From an uncultured Idiomarina sp. (GTDB lineage: Bacteria > Pseudomonadota > Gammaproteobacteria > Enterobacterales > Alteromonadaceae): 64,000 nucleotides of DNA. Each line of letters opens with the position of its first letter. The first letter of the stretch is position 1. The position numbers and the translations under genes were made by a program. This document shows positions 18,154 to 26,979 of this stretch, piece by piece. The notes below the pieces were generated by a model that was not told the origin of the DNA, did not search any database, and saw only the letters and a program-made list of their open reading frames with translations. Location: assembly GCA_946885915.1 (NCBI GenBank), contig CAMPHF010000002.1, forward strand, positions 124,001-188,000, in the 5' to 3' direction.

Positions 18154-18630
18154 TTAGAGTACACCCGGATTGAGTTGCCAAATTTGGAAACTAAGCAGTG
18201 TCGCAAAACTCACCCACAGCAAATAAGGAATTTGCAGCAGTGCAGCAACTTTGTTCACCCGCCAGAAACTTACCAGCATCGCCACAATAGCTGCCAACAA
18301 CAGCAAAATCTCGACAAAAGCTAATGCGCCTTGATACCAGGCGAAGAAAATCCAACTCCACAACACATTCAGCACTAATTGCACGGCAAAAATTTGTAGT
18401 GCGCGCTGGGCGCCTGCTTGCTCACGACGCCGCCAAATAAGGTAAGCGCCAATCCCCATGAGGGTATAAAGCGTGGTCCATACTGGCCCAAACCACCATG
18501 CAGGGGGCGCGAACGCTGGCAATGATAGCTCCCGATAAAATACCGGTGCGTTTGCCGAGCCGATGCCTCCAATGGCTGCAGCGGCGTACACGACAACTAG
18601 CGAGATGATGAATGCAGCAACTTGCTTCAT
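18154..18630 (-). CDS. tspO: TspO/MBR family tryptophan-rich sensory protein
   Basis: A 158-residue protein with five hydrophobic helices, matching the five-helix TspO fold. The core FYRELSLPAFAPPAWWFGPV and WTTLYTLMGIGAYLIWRR is the family signature, and NVLWSWIFFAW lies in the third/fourth helix. TspO proteins bind porphyrins and cholesterol-like ligands and affect tetrapyrrole and stress responses; in some bacteria they act with light or oxidative signals. The ATG at 18630 follows AAGGATATT and is preferred to the longer upstream frame. It forms an operon with the BASS transporter (2-base gap). Confidence 0.92.
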   Translation of the reverse strand: MKQVAAFIISLVVVYAAAAIGGIGSANAPVFYRELSLPAFAPPAWWFGPVWTTLYTLMGIGAYLIWRRREQAGAQRALQIFAVQLVLNVLWSWIFFAWYQGALAFVEILLLLAAIVAMLVSFWRVNKVAALLQIPYLLWVSFATLLSFQIWQLNPGVL

Positions 18631-18759
18631 AGTAATATCCTTCCGTGTAAAGCTTGGTAAATTCACAATACGCTTTTTTGTTAAATACGTACTATCTTTA
18701 CACAGAATTATTTTCTGTTTCAGCAAGTTCCGAACAATAACAAATGTTGTGGAGGTTTC

Positions 18760-19965
18760 GTGACCACACCCATTACTTTGAATGTGGTGCTCGCGATTTG
18801 GGGAGTTTTGGTGTTGCTCGGCTTACTTGAGGCTTGGCGCCATCGGGCGATTATTCGCACTATCCCTGTTCGTGTTCACGTCAATGGTACCCGCGGTAAA
18901 ACCAGTGTTACCCGGCTCATTGCTGCAGGTTTACGCGGCGGTGGCAAGCGTGTATGCGCGAAAACTACTGGCTCAGCGGCGGCGCTTACCGATCCTGATG
19001 GTAACGAATTCCCGATCTATCGGATTAGTGGCGCCAATATTATTGAGCAAATGCGCATGCTCAAGCGCATGGCCGCCTACAAACCAGAAATAGTGGTCAT
19101 TGAATGCATGGCGTTGCAGCCGGCATACCAATCTTTGTGCGAATTAAAAATGGTGCAGTCAACTGTAGGTGTGATCACCAACGCGCGGCCTGATCACCTT
19201 GATGTGATGGGACCCGGCGAAGAAGATGTCGCCCGTGCGTTATCTGGAAGTACCCCGGTAAAGGGCACGCTGTTTACCGCCGAGCAAGATCTCATCGACA
19301 TCCTCGACCATGCAGCGCAAGACCGCGGCAGTCGCACGCATCAAGTTTCACTACAAAGTGTAGACGCATTAACCGACGACATTATGCGCCAGTTCCAATA
19401 CAGCGAGCATGCCGAAAACGTCGCCCTAGCTCTCGATATTTGTGAGCACTTAGGGGTTGAGCGCGAAGCCGCGTTGCAAGGCATGATCAACCTCGCGCCA
19501 GAGACCGGCGCCATGCAGGTTCTGCACGTGAACTACTTTGAGCGCGATATTGTGTTCGTCAACGCCTTTGCCGCCAATGACCCTGAGTCAACCGGGCGCA
19601 TTTGGGAAAATATGCTGGCAAAACATGGCGATAAACGCCGCAAAATTTTGTTGGTCAACTGTCGTGCTGACCGCCCGCAACGCTCCCAACAAATGGCGGA
19701 AGCGGCCGCTACTTGGACGCTAGCAGATCGCTATATCGTGATGGGCTCAGGCACTCAAATTTTTGTGCGCGAGGCACTCAAAGCTGGACTAAGTCCGCAG
19801 TCGATGCTGCTACTTGAAGGGGCAGATATGGTCGAAATTACTGAAACCTTATTAGAGACCGGCGGTAAATCCTCGTTGGTTATCGGCGTTTGTAATATTC
19901 ATGGCGGCGGCGAGCAAGTTGCGCGCTTTTTCCATAACCGTTCAGTGCGGGAGGAAGATTTATGA
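18760..19965 (+). CDS. pgsB: PgsB/CapB: poly-gamma-glutamate synthase ligase subunit
   Basis: A Mur-ligase-like ATP-dependent amide ligase that joins glutamates through their gamma-carboxyls. A single N-terminal membrane helix lies at about residues 6-24. The nucleotide-binding loop VHVNGTRGKTSVTR is at about residues 38-51. TKTTGSAA-like AKTTGSAAAL, VVIECMALQPAYQ (about 111-123) and VGVITNARPDHLDVMGP (about 135-151) are PgsB signatures. The GTG start at 18760 has GGAGG 5 bases upstream. It overlaps pgsC by four bases. A capsule or released poly-gamma-glutamate is the known product in Bacillus, but whether this proteobacterial set makes the same polymer is not proven. Confidence 0.92.
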   Translation: MTTPITLNVVLAIWGVLVLLGLLEAWRHRAIIRTIPVRVHVNGTRGKTSVTRLIAAGLRGGGKRVCAKTTGSAAALTDPDGNEFPIYRISGANIIEQMRMLKRMAAYKPEIVVIECMALQPAYQSLCELKMVQSTVGVITNARPDHLDVMGPGEEDVARALSGSTPVKGTLFTAEQDLIDILDHAAQDRGSRTHQVSLQSVDALTDDIMRQFQYSEHAENVALALDICEHLGVEREAALQGMINLAPETGAMQVLHVNYFERDIVFVNAFAANDPESTGRIWENMLAKHGDKRRKILLVNCRADRPQRSQQMAEAAATWTLADRYIVMGSGTQIFVREALKAGLSPQSMLLLEGADMVEITETLLETGGKSSLVIGVCNIHGGGEQVARFFHNRSVREEDL

Positions 19966-20540
19966 TGGCATTGAATATCTTGGCGGTATCTATTGGTATT
20001 GGCCTATTTTTCGCACTGATCTTAAGTCAATCGCTAGGCTTAGCCGCCGGTGGCTTGGTGGTGCCGGGTTATATGGCGTTGCAGCTCAGCAATCCACTGA
20101 ACATGGTACTCACGTTGCTAGCTGCTTTGGTCACCTTTTTAATTGTGCGCACCATCGCCAGCTTTGTGGTGCTATTTGGGCGGCGGCAGACCATTTTAAT
20201 GATTTTAACAGGTTACTTAATTGCTGGTTTGTTCGACTTGTTTATTGGCAGCCTGACCTCTTTCGTTGATTTAAGCATGGTGGCAGCCGCCGATGGTGAG
20301 AGTGAGGCACAAGTTGCTGCACTTGAATCCACCTTGCTCATGAGCGTGATGCAAGCTGACCTCATCGGTTACATCATTCCCGGCCTGATTGCGATTTGGT
20401 TTGATCGACAAGGCGTTTTACAAACCCTCGCGGGGCTTGCAGTGACTGCAGTGCTAGTGCGGCTTGCACTGATTGTGATCATGCCTACCGAATTAGCCGC
20501 CTATGAGGCAGCTCAACAATTTGTCATGCCCGGCTGGTAA
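19962..20540 (+). CDS. pgsC: PgsC/CapC: poly-gamma-glutamate biosynthesis membrane subunit
   Basis: A 192-residue polytopic inner-membrane protein that pairs with PgsB. The segment LILSQSLGLAAGGLVVPGYM (about residues 19-38) is the characteristic PgsC region, and GRRQTILMILTGYLI follows near residue 71. It is somewhat longer than the roughly 150 residues of Bacillus PgsC, with a central insert rich in Glu, Ser and Ala (SMVAAADGESEAQVAALEST) that may be periplasmic. The start overlaps the pgsB stop; pgsW follows after 10 bases that include GGAG. Confidence 0.92.
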   Translation: MMALNILAVSIGIGLFFALILSQSLGLAAGGLVVPGYMALQLSNPLNMVLTLLAALVTFLIVRTIASFVVLFGRRQTILMILTGYLIAGLFDLFIGSLTSFVDLSMVAAADGESEAQVAALESTLLMSVMQADLIGYIIPGLIAIWFDRQGVLQTLAGLAVTAVLVRLALIVIMPTELAAYEAAQQFVMPGW

Positions 20541-20550
20541 GGAGTAAATC

Positions 20551-21702
20551 ATGGCGAGTTATAACAAAGTTTATTGGCGGGCATCGGGCGTTCCAACCTG
20601 GGGTCTGGTCTTTTTGATTATCGCCTCAGCGTTAGCTTATCTGGCAGCAGAAGGCTTGCAACAGCGCGACCCGGTGGCGCAAGCCAATTACACCACTATG
20701 CTGACTGCAGCCACCGAAATGCGCGAGTCAATGGCGGTGATTAAGGAACGGCGCGCAGCTATCGAGCCTATCAATCCCGTTGTTGATCCGCAGCGCTCGG
20801 GCTGGGTAGGACTTGCCGCGAGCGAGGTCACCACGACTCGCGGTGGACGCGAATCTAAACTTACGAGCATCAATCCCAATTGGGCTGCGGTGGCAGTGAA
20901 GCTACTGGCCGAAGCGGGGGTAGAGGAAGGCGATTTAGTCGCCGTCACCGTGTCGGGGTCGTTTCCTGCACTGAACTTAGCGGTTTACCATGCCATTGAG
21001 GCCATGGGGGCAGAGGCAGTCGTGATTGCGTCGGCGTCGTCGTCACAATGGGGCGCAAACGTGCCAGACCTACTTTGGCTGGATATGGAGCAACTGCTGC
21101 GTGCCAATGACCGGTTTGCCATTAAGCCTATTTTGGCCTCCCTCGGCGGTATTGGTGATAACGCGACGGGGCTTGATGAAGCGGGGGCCAATACCCTGAC
21201 GCAAGCGATTCGTGAGGCCAATATTGAATTGCTGTTGCCGAATAGTTATCAAGAAGCAGTCGCTACCCGTATTGCACGGTTCCGTGAGGCGTCTAAAGAT
21301 CGTCCTATCAAAGCTTTTGTAAACGTGGGGGGTGGCGCCACTATTGTCGGACCGCCCGGCATTGATGACCTATTTGGTAACGGCTTAGTCACCTCGGCAC
21401 CCGGCCGCGCATACGCCGTACCTACGGTGATGGGTTACTTTTTAGAGGAAGGTATTCCCGCTATTCAGTTCATTAACGTGAAAGACCTTGCGCAGCGCTA
21501 CGGTTTGCCGTTGGCACCTGAAGTAGAAGTACCCGTCGGCAATGGCGGTATTTATACTGCTAGCACATACCGCCGCTGGCTTGCTGCGATACTGGGTTTA
21601 GCCCTATTTGGGCTCACCTGGATGGTGGTTCGTTCCGCTCGCTTTACCAGCGTTTGGCGCCGCGGCGGCAAAGACCATGGTGGCGTGCGCCCCATGGTGT
21701 AA
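20551..21702 (+). CDS. pgsW: PgsW: poly-gamma-glutamate system protein
   Basis: A 383-residue protein of the PgsW type, found with pgsB-pgsC in many bacteria that lack a classic pgsA. One membrane helix lies near the N-terminus (about residues 17-33) and another near the C-terminus (about 343-361), bracketing a large extracytoplasmic domain. That domain contains LVAVTVSGSFPALNLAVY (about 128-145), VVIASASSSQWGAN and AFVNVGGGATIVG. The Gly-rich and Ser-Gly motifs suggest a ligand- or polymer-binding fold, but no catalytic role is established. It has a good ribosome site (AAGGAG) and is the last gene of the operon. Confidence 0.85.
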   Translation: MASYNKVYWRASGVPTWGLVFLIIASALAYLAAEGLQQRDPVAQANYTTMLTAATEMRESMAVIKERRAAIEPINPVVDPQRSGWVGLAASEVTTTRGGRESKLTSINPNWAAVAVKLLAEAGVEEGDLVAVTVSGSFPALNLAVYHAIEAMGAEAVVIASASSSQWGANVPDLLWLDMEQLLRANDRFAIKPILASLGGIGDNATGLDEAGANTLTQAIREANIELLLPNSYQEAVATRIARFREASKDRPIKAFVNVGGGATIVGPPGIDDLFGNGLVTSAPGRAYAVPTVMGYFLEEGIPAIQFINVKDLAQRYGLPLAPEVEVPVGNGGIYTASTYRRWLAAILGLALFGLTWMVVRSARFTSVWRRGGKDHGGVRPMV

Positions 21703-21711
21703 CTGCCGGTT

Positions 21712-22887
21712 TTACCAATAATTAAACCTTGGCCACCAATCCGTGAGTTGGCGCGGATTGGTGCCAACGACATAGCCGGGAAATTGCGCCGCAGTGGCGC
21801 AAGCATGGTTCGGTAAAATCCGTAATTTTGTACCCACAGGAAGGTCAGGCAAAGCCGTATTTGCTCCCGGTCGTGTGGTAACAATTCCATGCTCTTGTGA
21901 GGTTTTCGCCACGATCAAATCCGAGTATGGCTGGCCATGTTCATCGCACACCAAACCATAGCCTTGATCAAGCGCTTGCCCTGCCGTACCCCGATCGCGC
22001 GATAACGCCATCCAGCCAGCATCGATCAGAATCCAATCTTTTTGCCGCTGGTGCCCAGTCACCGTGGTCACCACACTCAAGGCAATTTCATCTAAACCAC
22101 AAACACCGATGCCCGCCATGACTAAATCGAAACACAAATAAACGCCGGCGCGAACCTCGGTAACGCCGCTCAAGTCAGTGGCAAAAAGTGCAGTTGGGGT
22201 TGACCCAACACTCACAATAGGTGCCGCCACACCAGCTTGGCGAATAGCGCGCACCGCTTGCACCGCAGCTCTTCGTTCTTGCTCTGCCGCTTGTTGCTTA
22301 GCCGCAACGCTAGTGGCCGCGTAAGAACCACCTGCATGTAGCATCACCCCGCCACACGCCTCATTCAGTAACAACGCTAGCGGAACTAGCTCTGGCGCTT
22401 GCGGCATTAAACCAGCTCGATGGCCGTCACAATCAATCTCAATTAGTGCCTGTATTTGCTGTTCATGCTCTAGGTTATGCGCAAGCAAAGCGCGCGCCTG
22501 GGTTTCATTATCCAGTACCACCTTAACATCGACCCCTTGCGCTCGTAATTGGCCGATTCGCGCCAACTTATCTGGCGTCATGCCAACCGCATAGAGCAAA
22601 TCCTGATAACCCGCGGCCGCAAACTGCTCTGCCTCTTGTAGGGTTGAGACGGTAATCGGCCCGCGGAAGTCGGCGCCAAAAGCATGCGCCATCGCTGGCA
22701 GCGACTTCAATGTTTTGACATGCGGGCGCGCAGGCACACCTAATTTTTGCAATTGAGCTTGTAACCGCTCGCTATTCCGCTTTAACTTATTGGGGTCGAG
22801 CAATAAGTAAGGTGTGGTCATGGCTTGCAAGTCAAGCTCTGGGCTTGGTGCAACCTTTGCTGCTGAAGATGTTGGCGAAGTCGTCAT
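21712..22887 (-). CDS. DSD1/D-threonine aldolase-type PLP enzyme (alanine racemase N-terminal fold)
   Basis: A 391-residue PLP enzyme of the D-serine dehydratase / D-threonine aldolase family. The barrel starts TTPYLLLDPNKLKRNSERLQ. The PLP-lysine is in ARPHVKTLKS (about residue 59). VSVGSTPTA (about 230-238) binds the PLP phosphate. The C-terminal domain holds the metal-site motif LPNHACATAAQF (about 362-373), as in the zinc-dependent members. Activity is on D-amino acids (D-Ser, D-Thr, or D-threo-hydroxy-aspartate), but the exact substrate is not clear. It is convergent with the pgs operon, whose product often contains D-glutamate. The proximity is suggestive only. Confidence 0.86.
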   Translation of the reverse strand: MTTSPTSSAAKVAPSPELDLQAMTTPYLLLDPNKLKRNSERLQAQLQKLGVPARPHVKTLKSLPAMAHAFGADFRGPITVSTLQEAEQFAAAGYQDLLYAVGMTPDKLARIGQLRAQGVDVKVVLDNETQARALLAHNLEHEQQIQALIEIDCDGHRAGLMPQAPELVPLALLLNEACGGVMLHAGGSYAATSVAAKQQAAEQERRAAVQAVRAIRQAGVAAPIVSVGSTPTALFATDLSGVTEVRAGVYLCFDLVMAGIGVCGLDEIALSVVTTVTGHQRQKDWILIDAGWMALSRDRGTAGQALDQGYGLVCDEHGQPYSDLIVAKTSQEHGIVTTRPGANTALPDLPVGTKLRILPNHACATAAQFPGYVVGTNPRQLTDWWPRFNYW

Positions 22888-22950
22888 GATTAGCCACTTT
22901 GGTTATCCTGAGATTGCTAAGAGCATACCGTAATATCATTAGGAATTAAC

Positions 22951-23211
22951 ATGTTGATGATTAGCTTAGGTGCAATTTGTGCGCCCTTACTGGTGCTGCT
23001 GATGTCGTACATACACGCCGACGCCAGTATGCGCGAACCCATTACTTTACTCACCGTGGTGGTGACGGGTGCGCTGGGTGCCTACCTTGCTAAACGAGTC
23101 TACGTCACCTTAACCTTAAGCGCCGGTGTTGCACGTTACATCGCAACATTGGTTTATTTACTTTGGGTACTGTGCGGCTATGTTATTGCCCGCATGGGCC
23201 CAGGACTGTGA
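22951..23211 (+). CDS. Small membrane protein, function unknown
   Basis: An 86-residue protein with three hydrophobic helices at about residues 2-19, 30-45 and 60-80 and almost no soluble part. AGGA lies 6-7 bases before the ATG, and codon use matches its neighbours, so it is probably real. I do not recognise the family. It ends 8 bases before the next gene, a secreted NTF2-like protein, and the two are likely co-transcribed. Confidence 0.6.
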   Translation: MLMISLGAICAPLLVLLMSYIHADASMREPITLLTVVVTGALGAYLAKRVYVTLTLSAGVARYIATLVYLLWVLCGYVIARMGPGL

Positions 23212-23219
23212 GAACAATC

Positions 23220-23702
23220 ATGAAAATAATAAACTTACTCGCTTTATTAGGCATATTCTGGGGTTCCATCGCCAGCGCGCAAGTCGCCAGCGTCGATGCC
23301 AACACCCAAGCAGAAGTGCAGCAGACAATTGAAGATTTTTTATATGGCGCTAGCATCAACGACGCCAGCGTGCATCGCAGCTTTTGGGCGCCAGCGCTTA
23401 CCTATACCAGTTCCCGCGGTACTCGCTATGGCTACGAGCAGTTGATCAGTAGTTTAGATGACAACGCCAAACTCAAGCCCGAGCAAGTAACGGCTTGGTA
23501 CAGCGGTGAGAAATTTGAGTTTAAAGGCTTAGGTGATGCGGTGTTGGTGAACTTTACTTTAGTCTTGTCACCAGTTGATGGCGCACAAAACTCAGCGGGT
23601 GAGGCGGCCAAAATTGAGCGTTTTCATAATACTGGGGTGATGATGAAAGTAGACGGCAAATGGCAAGCCGTGAATTGGAATGCCACTGCCGCAATTCCTT
23701 AA
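23220..23702 (+). CDS. Secreted NTF2-like (SnoaL/DUF4440-type) protein
   Basis: A 160-residue protein with a signal peptide (MKIINLLALLGIFWGSIASA) cleaved near residue 20. The mature part has the NTF2-like layout: a first helix QAEVQQTIEDFLYGASINDA, then FWAPALTYTSSRG, then a curved sheet ending MMKVDGKWQAVNWNAT. Such domains are small cone-shaped binding modules or weak enzymes; no catalytic residue pattern is clear. The ATG at 23220 is chosen because it begins the signal peptide; the longer frame runs through the upstream gene. Confidence 0.78.
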   Translation: MKIINLLALLGIFWGSIASAQVASVDANTQAEVQQTIEDFLYGASINDASVHRSFWAPALTYTSSRGTRYGYEQLISSLDDNAKLKPEQVTAWYSGEKFEFKGLGDAVLVNFTLVLSPVDGAQNSAGEAAKIERFHNTGVMMKVDGKWQAVNWNATAAIP

Positions 23703-23738
23703 CTCACCCAATTAGCGTCGCTGAGCGCAGCCCAGCTG

Positions 23739-24671
23739 CTATGGTGGGGGTTCACTGATACCACAAACGTTGTTGGGCAAATCGTACCAAGCGCAGATGC
23801 GGCTCCAAGCTTCGTCTGCGCTTTCGACCAACTCAAAAAACTGCACATCTTCAGGGGCAATGAGCCCTTCTTCAATCAGTAAGTCGAAATCAATCAACCG
23901 CTGCCAAAAGGCCTTCCCAACCAGCACTATGGGCACCGGTTCGACCTTTTTGGTTTGAATCAGGGTGAGCGTTTCGAACAATTCGTCAAGCGTGCCATAG
24001 CCACCGGGAAAGGCGACTAGCGCCCGCGCACGCTGTAAGAAGTGCATTTTACGTATCGCAAAATAATGAAATTGAAAACAAAACTCGGGCGTTATGTAAG
24101 GGTTTGGGTGCTGCTCTTTGGGTAACACAATATTCAAACCAATGCTTTTACCGCCCGCCTCCATAGCGCCGCGATTAGCCGCTTCCATAATGCCCGGACC
24201 ACCCCCGCTAATGACCATTAAATCACTTTCTGGGCAGCTAAGGCTGTGTTCGGTAACCAGTCGCGCAAAATGCTGTGATTCGGCATAGTAATGGCTATTG
24301 CGCAGATCGCGTTCGGCTTGTTTAAGTGTCTGCAAGTATTCGGCAGACTGCGGCGCTCGCGCTTGTTGCTGCTGCGCACTCGCTAAGTTGGCTTGGGCCA
24401 CCTCGGGTGGCAAGAAACGCGCACTACCAAACACCACTACCGTGGCTCTTACATTGGCTTGTTCTAGGGTTAACTGCGGTTTTAAATATTCGAGCTGCAA
24501 CCTTACATGGCGAAGGTCGTCGCTGAGTAAAAACTCATGATCAGCAAAGGCTAACTGAAAGGTACCGTTATCTTGTAAGCGTTGAATAGCCGCTTCAGAC
24601 TCCTTGGCCGAGGTGAAATGGCGCTGATATAACTGCTTTCTATCGTTTTTGTTTTTCTCACGCTCAGTCAT
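23739..24671 (-). CDS. LOG family protein (TIGR00730-type Rossmann fold)
   Basis: A 310-residue cytoplasmic protein of the LOG (Lonely Guy) family. The motif FPGGYGTLDELFE (about residues 216-228) is the family PGGxGTxxE active site, and VISGGGPGIMEAANRGA (about 153-169) is the nucleotide-binding part. Members cleave nucleotide 5'-monophosphates to base and ribose phosphate. The roughly 80-residue N-terminal extension before VVVFGSARFLPPE is typical of the larger proteobacterial subgroup. It is minus strand, downstream of arsJ by 38 bases, and may read through from the arsenate operon, though this is unproven. Confidence 0.87.
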   Translation of the reverse strand: MTEREKNKNDRKQLYQRHFTSAKESEAAIQRLQDNGTFQLAFADHEFLLSDDLRHVRLQLEYLKPQLTLEQANVRATVVVFGSARFLPPEVAQANLASAQQQQARAPQSAEYLQTLKQAERDLRNSHYYAESQHFARLVTEHSLSCPESDLMVISGGGPGIMEAANRGAMEAGGKSIGLNIVLPKEQHPNPYITPEFCFQFHYFAIRKMHFLQRARALVAFPGGYGTLDELFETLTLIQTKKVEPVPIVLVGKAFWQRLIDFDLLIEEGLIAPEDVQFFELVESADEAWSRICAWYDLPNNVCGISEPPP

Positions 24672-24709
24672 AGGTTGCTCGCTTCGCTCATCATCGAGTT
24701 TTAAGCATA

Positions 24710-25951
24710 TCAGAGCTTGCTGGTTTCACCACGTGGTAAAGCCACTACCACCAGCGTCGATAATAACAGCAGTAAACTGGCAATCATCAGGCAGGCCACT
24801 AACCCATAATTCACATACACCCAGCCCGAGAGCAGGGTACCAAGCAAACGCCCCATGGCGTTCGCCATGTAGTAAAAACCAACATCTAATGACACGCCGT
24901 CATGCCGAGCGTAAGCGACAATTAAGTAACTATGTAAGGCCGAATTAAGCGCAAACACCACCCCAAACAAGGCCAACCCCGTGATTAATACCAGCGCCGC
25001 GGGCCATGTTTGTAACAGCGCCAGCGCGATTCCAAACGGCACCAGTGTAAGTACCGCACAATAGAGAATGGCTTGGCGCCGAGTGTTTGATGTCGGCTGC
25101 GGCGACTCGGCGCGATCGCGACCACCAAGTCGTGGCGCTAAGCTTTGCACCACGCCATAGCCAATCACCCATACAGCCAGAAAGCTGCCGGCCTGCCACT
25201 GCGGCCAGTGCAATTGACTCACCAAGTACACCGGCAAGGCCACCACAAACCACACATCTCGCGCGCCAAATAACAACATCCGGGCGGCTGCCAACACATT
25301 AATCGCCCGACTTTTCGACAGCATATCTTTGAATTTCGGCTTAAAGCTGGCCTTGCCGGTAGCCGCTGTTAATCCCACTAAACTACCAATCCACACCATC
25401 AGCAGCATTAATAACATGACCAAGATGGCGTACTGGAATCCTACCAAAGTAAGGAGCAATCCACCCATAAAAAAGCCGACACCTTTAAGCGCATTTTTGG
25501 AGCCGGTAAGTAGTGCCACCCACTTATATAATTGGCCTTGAGCATTGGCTGGTAGCAACGCCTTAATTGAGCTTTTCGCACTCATTTTGTTTAAATCTTT
25601 GGCAATACCCGACAGCGCTTGCGCCGCCATGACCCACGCGACGGTGAGCAAAGCAGCAGGCACCAATAGCATGCCCAGTGCCAGCAGTTGCAAGCCAAGC
25701 CCAATATTCATGGTGCGGTTAAGGCCCCAACGGGCGCCCAGCCAGCCGCCAAATAAGTTAGTCACTACGCCAAAAAACTCATAAAACACGAACAATAATG
25801 CGACTTCTAATGCGCTGTAACCAAGCTGATGGAAATGCAACACCACCAGCATTCGCAGCGCACCATCAGTGAGCGTAAATGCCCAATAGTTACCGGTCAC
25901 CAACAAATATTGGCGCACGTTAGCGGGTAACTGCCGCAATGTTGCCAACAC
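24710..25951 (-). CDS. arsJ: ArsJ: organoarsenical efflux MFS permease
   Basis: A 413-residue, 11-12 helix major facilitator protein. The N-terminus NVRQYLLVTGNYWAFTLTDG and the loop GIAKDLNKMSAKSSIKAL (about residues 114-131) are ArsJ hallmarks. ArsJ exports 1-arseno-3-phosphoglycerate, the unstable product of the partner GAPDH, which then falls apart to arsenate outside the cell. It is directly behind the GAPDH gene: the GAPDH stop ends at 25952 and the ArsJ start is at 25951. The pairing makes the assignment firm. Confidence 0.92.
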   Translation of the reverse strand: MLATLRQLPANVRQYLLVTGNYWAFTLTDGALRMLVVLHFHQLGYSALEVALLFVFYEFFGVVTNLFGGWLGARWGLNRTMNIGLGLQLLALGMLLVPAALLTVAWVMAAQALSGIAKDLNKMSAKSSIKALLPANAQGQLYKWVALLTGSKNALKGVGFFMGGLLLTLVGFQYAILVMLLMLLMVWIGSLVGLTAATGKASFKPKFKDMLSKSRAINVLAAARMLLFGARDVWFVVALPVYLVSQLHWPQWQAGSFLAVWVIGYGVVQSLAPRLGGRDRAESPQPTSNTRRQAILYCAVLTLVPFGIALALLQTWPAALVLITGLALFGVVFALNSALHSYLIVAYARHDGVSLDVGFYYMANAMGRLLGTLLSGWVYVNYGLVACLMIASLLLLLSTLVVVALPRGETSKL

Positions 25952-26959
25952 TTAGGCAGCACCTACTTTTAGCACCAGCTCGGCCGCTCGGTTGGCATAT
26001 CCCCATTCATTGTCATACCAGGCATAAATTTTTACGTGAGTGCCATTAATAACTTTGGTTGAGAGCGCATCGACAATACTTGACCGAGGGTCAGTTTTAT
26101 AATCAATCGACACCAGCGGCCGCTCCTCATAGCCCAAAATGCCTTGTAGGGGACCTGCTGCTGCAGTTTTAAACCAACTATTTACCTCTGCCACCGAGGT
26201 TGGCCGTTGTACCTCAAACACACAGTCGGTGAGCGAAGCATTGGCAAGGGGTACCCGCACCGCATGACCGTCAATCCGGTCTTTTAACTCAGGAAAAATT
26301 TCGATAATTGCCGTCGCAGAACCGGTAGACGTCGGGATCAAGCTCATCCCGCTGGCCCGCGCTCGGCGTAAATCTTTATGCGGGGCATCTAGAATACTTT
26401 GGGTGTTGGTTAAATCATGAATGGTGGTGATTGAGCCATGCACAATCCCAATTTGTTCTTGTAACACCTTCACTACTGGCGCTAAACAGTTGGTGGTGCA
26501 AGATGCAGCGGTCACAATTCGGTGCTCAGCAGGGTTAAACAAGTGATCGTTCACGCCCATCACCAAGTTCAAAGCGCCCGGCTCTTTTACCGGCGCCGAA
26601 ACCACCACGCGCTGCACGCCTTGGTTCAGATAATCCTGCAGTACCGCCACGGTTTTCATTTTCCCAGAGGCCTCGAGCACCACATCACAGTGGCTCCAAT
26701 CCGTATCTGCAATAGATTTGTTTTGACTGAATCCCAAGGTTTGCTCCCCGCGGGCGCTATCTATCAATAACTTGTCGTTAACCACCCTCGCTTGCCGCTG
26801 CCACCGCCCGTGAACCGAATCAAACTCTAATAAATGGGCGAAGGTATCGGCGCCAGCCGCCGGATCGTTTACCTGTACCAATTCCACTTGGGGCTGTTCC
26901 GCGAGCACGCGCAGTGCCAATCGACCAATCCGTCCTAAGCCATTAATACCAACTTTCAT
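25952..26959 (-). CDS. ArsJ-associated glyceraldehyde-3-phosphate dehydrogenase
   Basis: A 335-residue NAD-dependent GAPDH. It has the N-terminal Rossmann motif [13 protein letters not shown], the catalytic Cys in [11 protein letters not shown] (about residues 152-162), STGSATAI and the C-terminal [15 protein letters not shown]. In ars operons this enzyme uses arsenate in place of phosphate to make 1-arseno-3-phosphoglycerate for ArsJ. It is distinct from the gap gene at 52364-53386, which sits in the sugar cluster. The gene lies 20 bases after the ArsC-ArsR fusion and abuts arsJ, so it is part of one operon. Confidence 0.92.
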   Translation of the reverse strand: MKVGINGLGRIGRLALRVLAEQPQVELVQVNDPAAGADTFAHLLEFDSVHGRWQRQARVVNDKLLIDSARGEQTLGFSQNKSIADTDWSHCDVVLEASGKMKTVAVLQDYLNQGVQRVVVSAPVKEPGALNLVMGVNDHLFNPAEHRIVTAASCTTNCLAPVVKVLQEQIGIVHGSITTIHDLTNTQSILDAPHKDLRRARASGMSLIPTSTGSATAIIEIFPELKDRIDGHAVRVPLANASLTDCVFEVQRPTSVAEVNSWFKTAAAGPLQGILGYEERPLVSIDYKTDPRSSIVDALSTKVINGTHVKIYAWYDNEWGYANRAAELVLKVGAA

Positions 26960-26979
26960 AAAAACTCCTATTTAATCCG

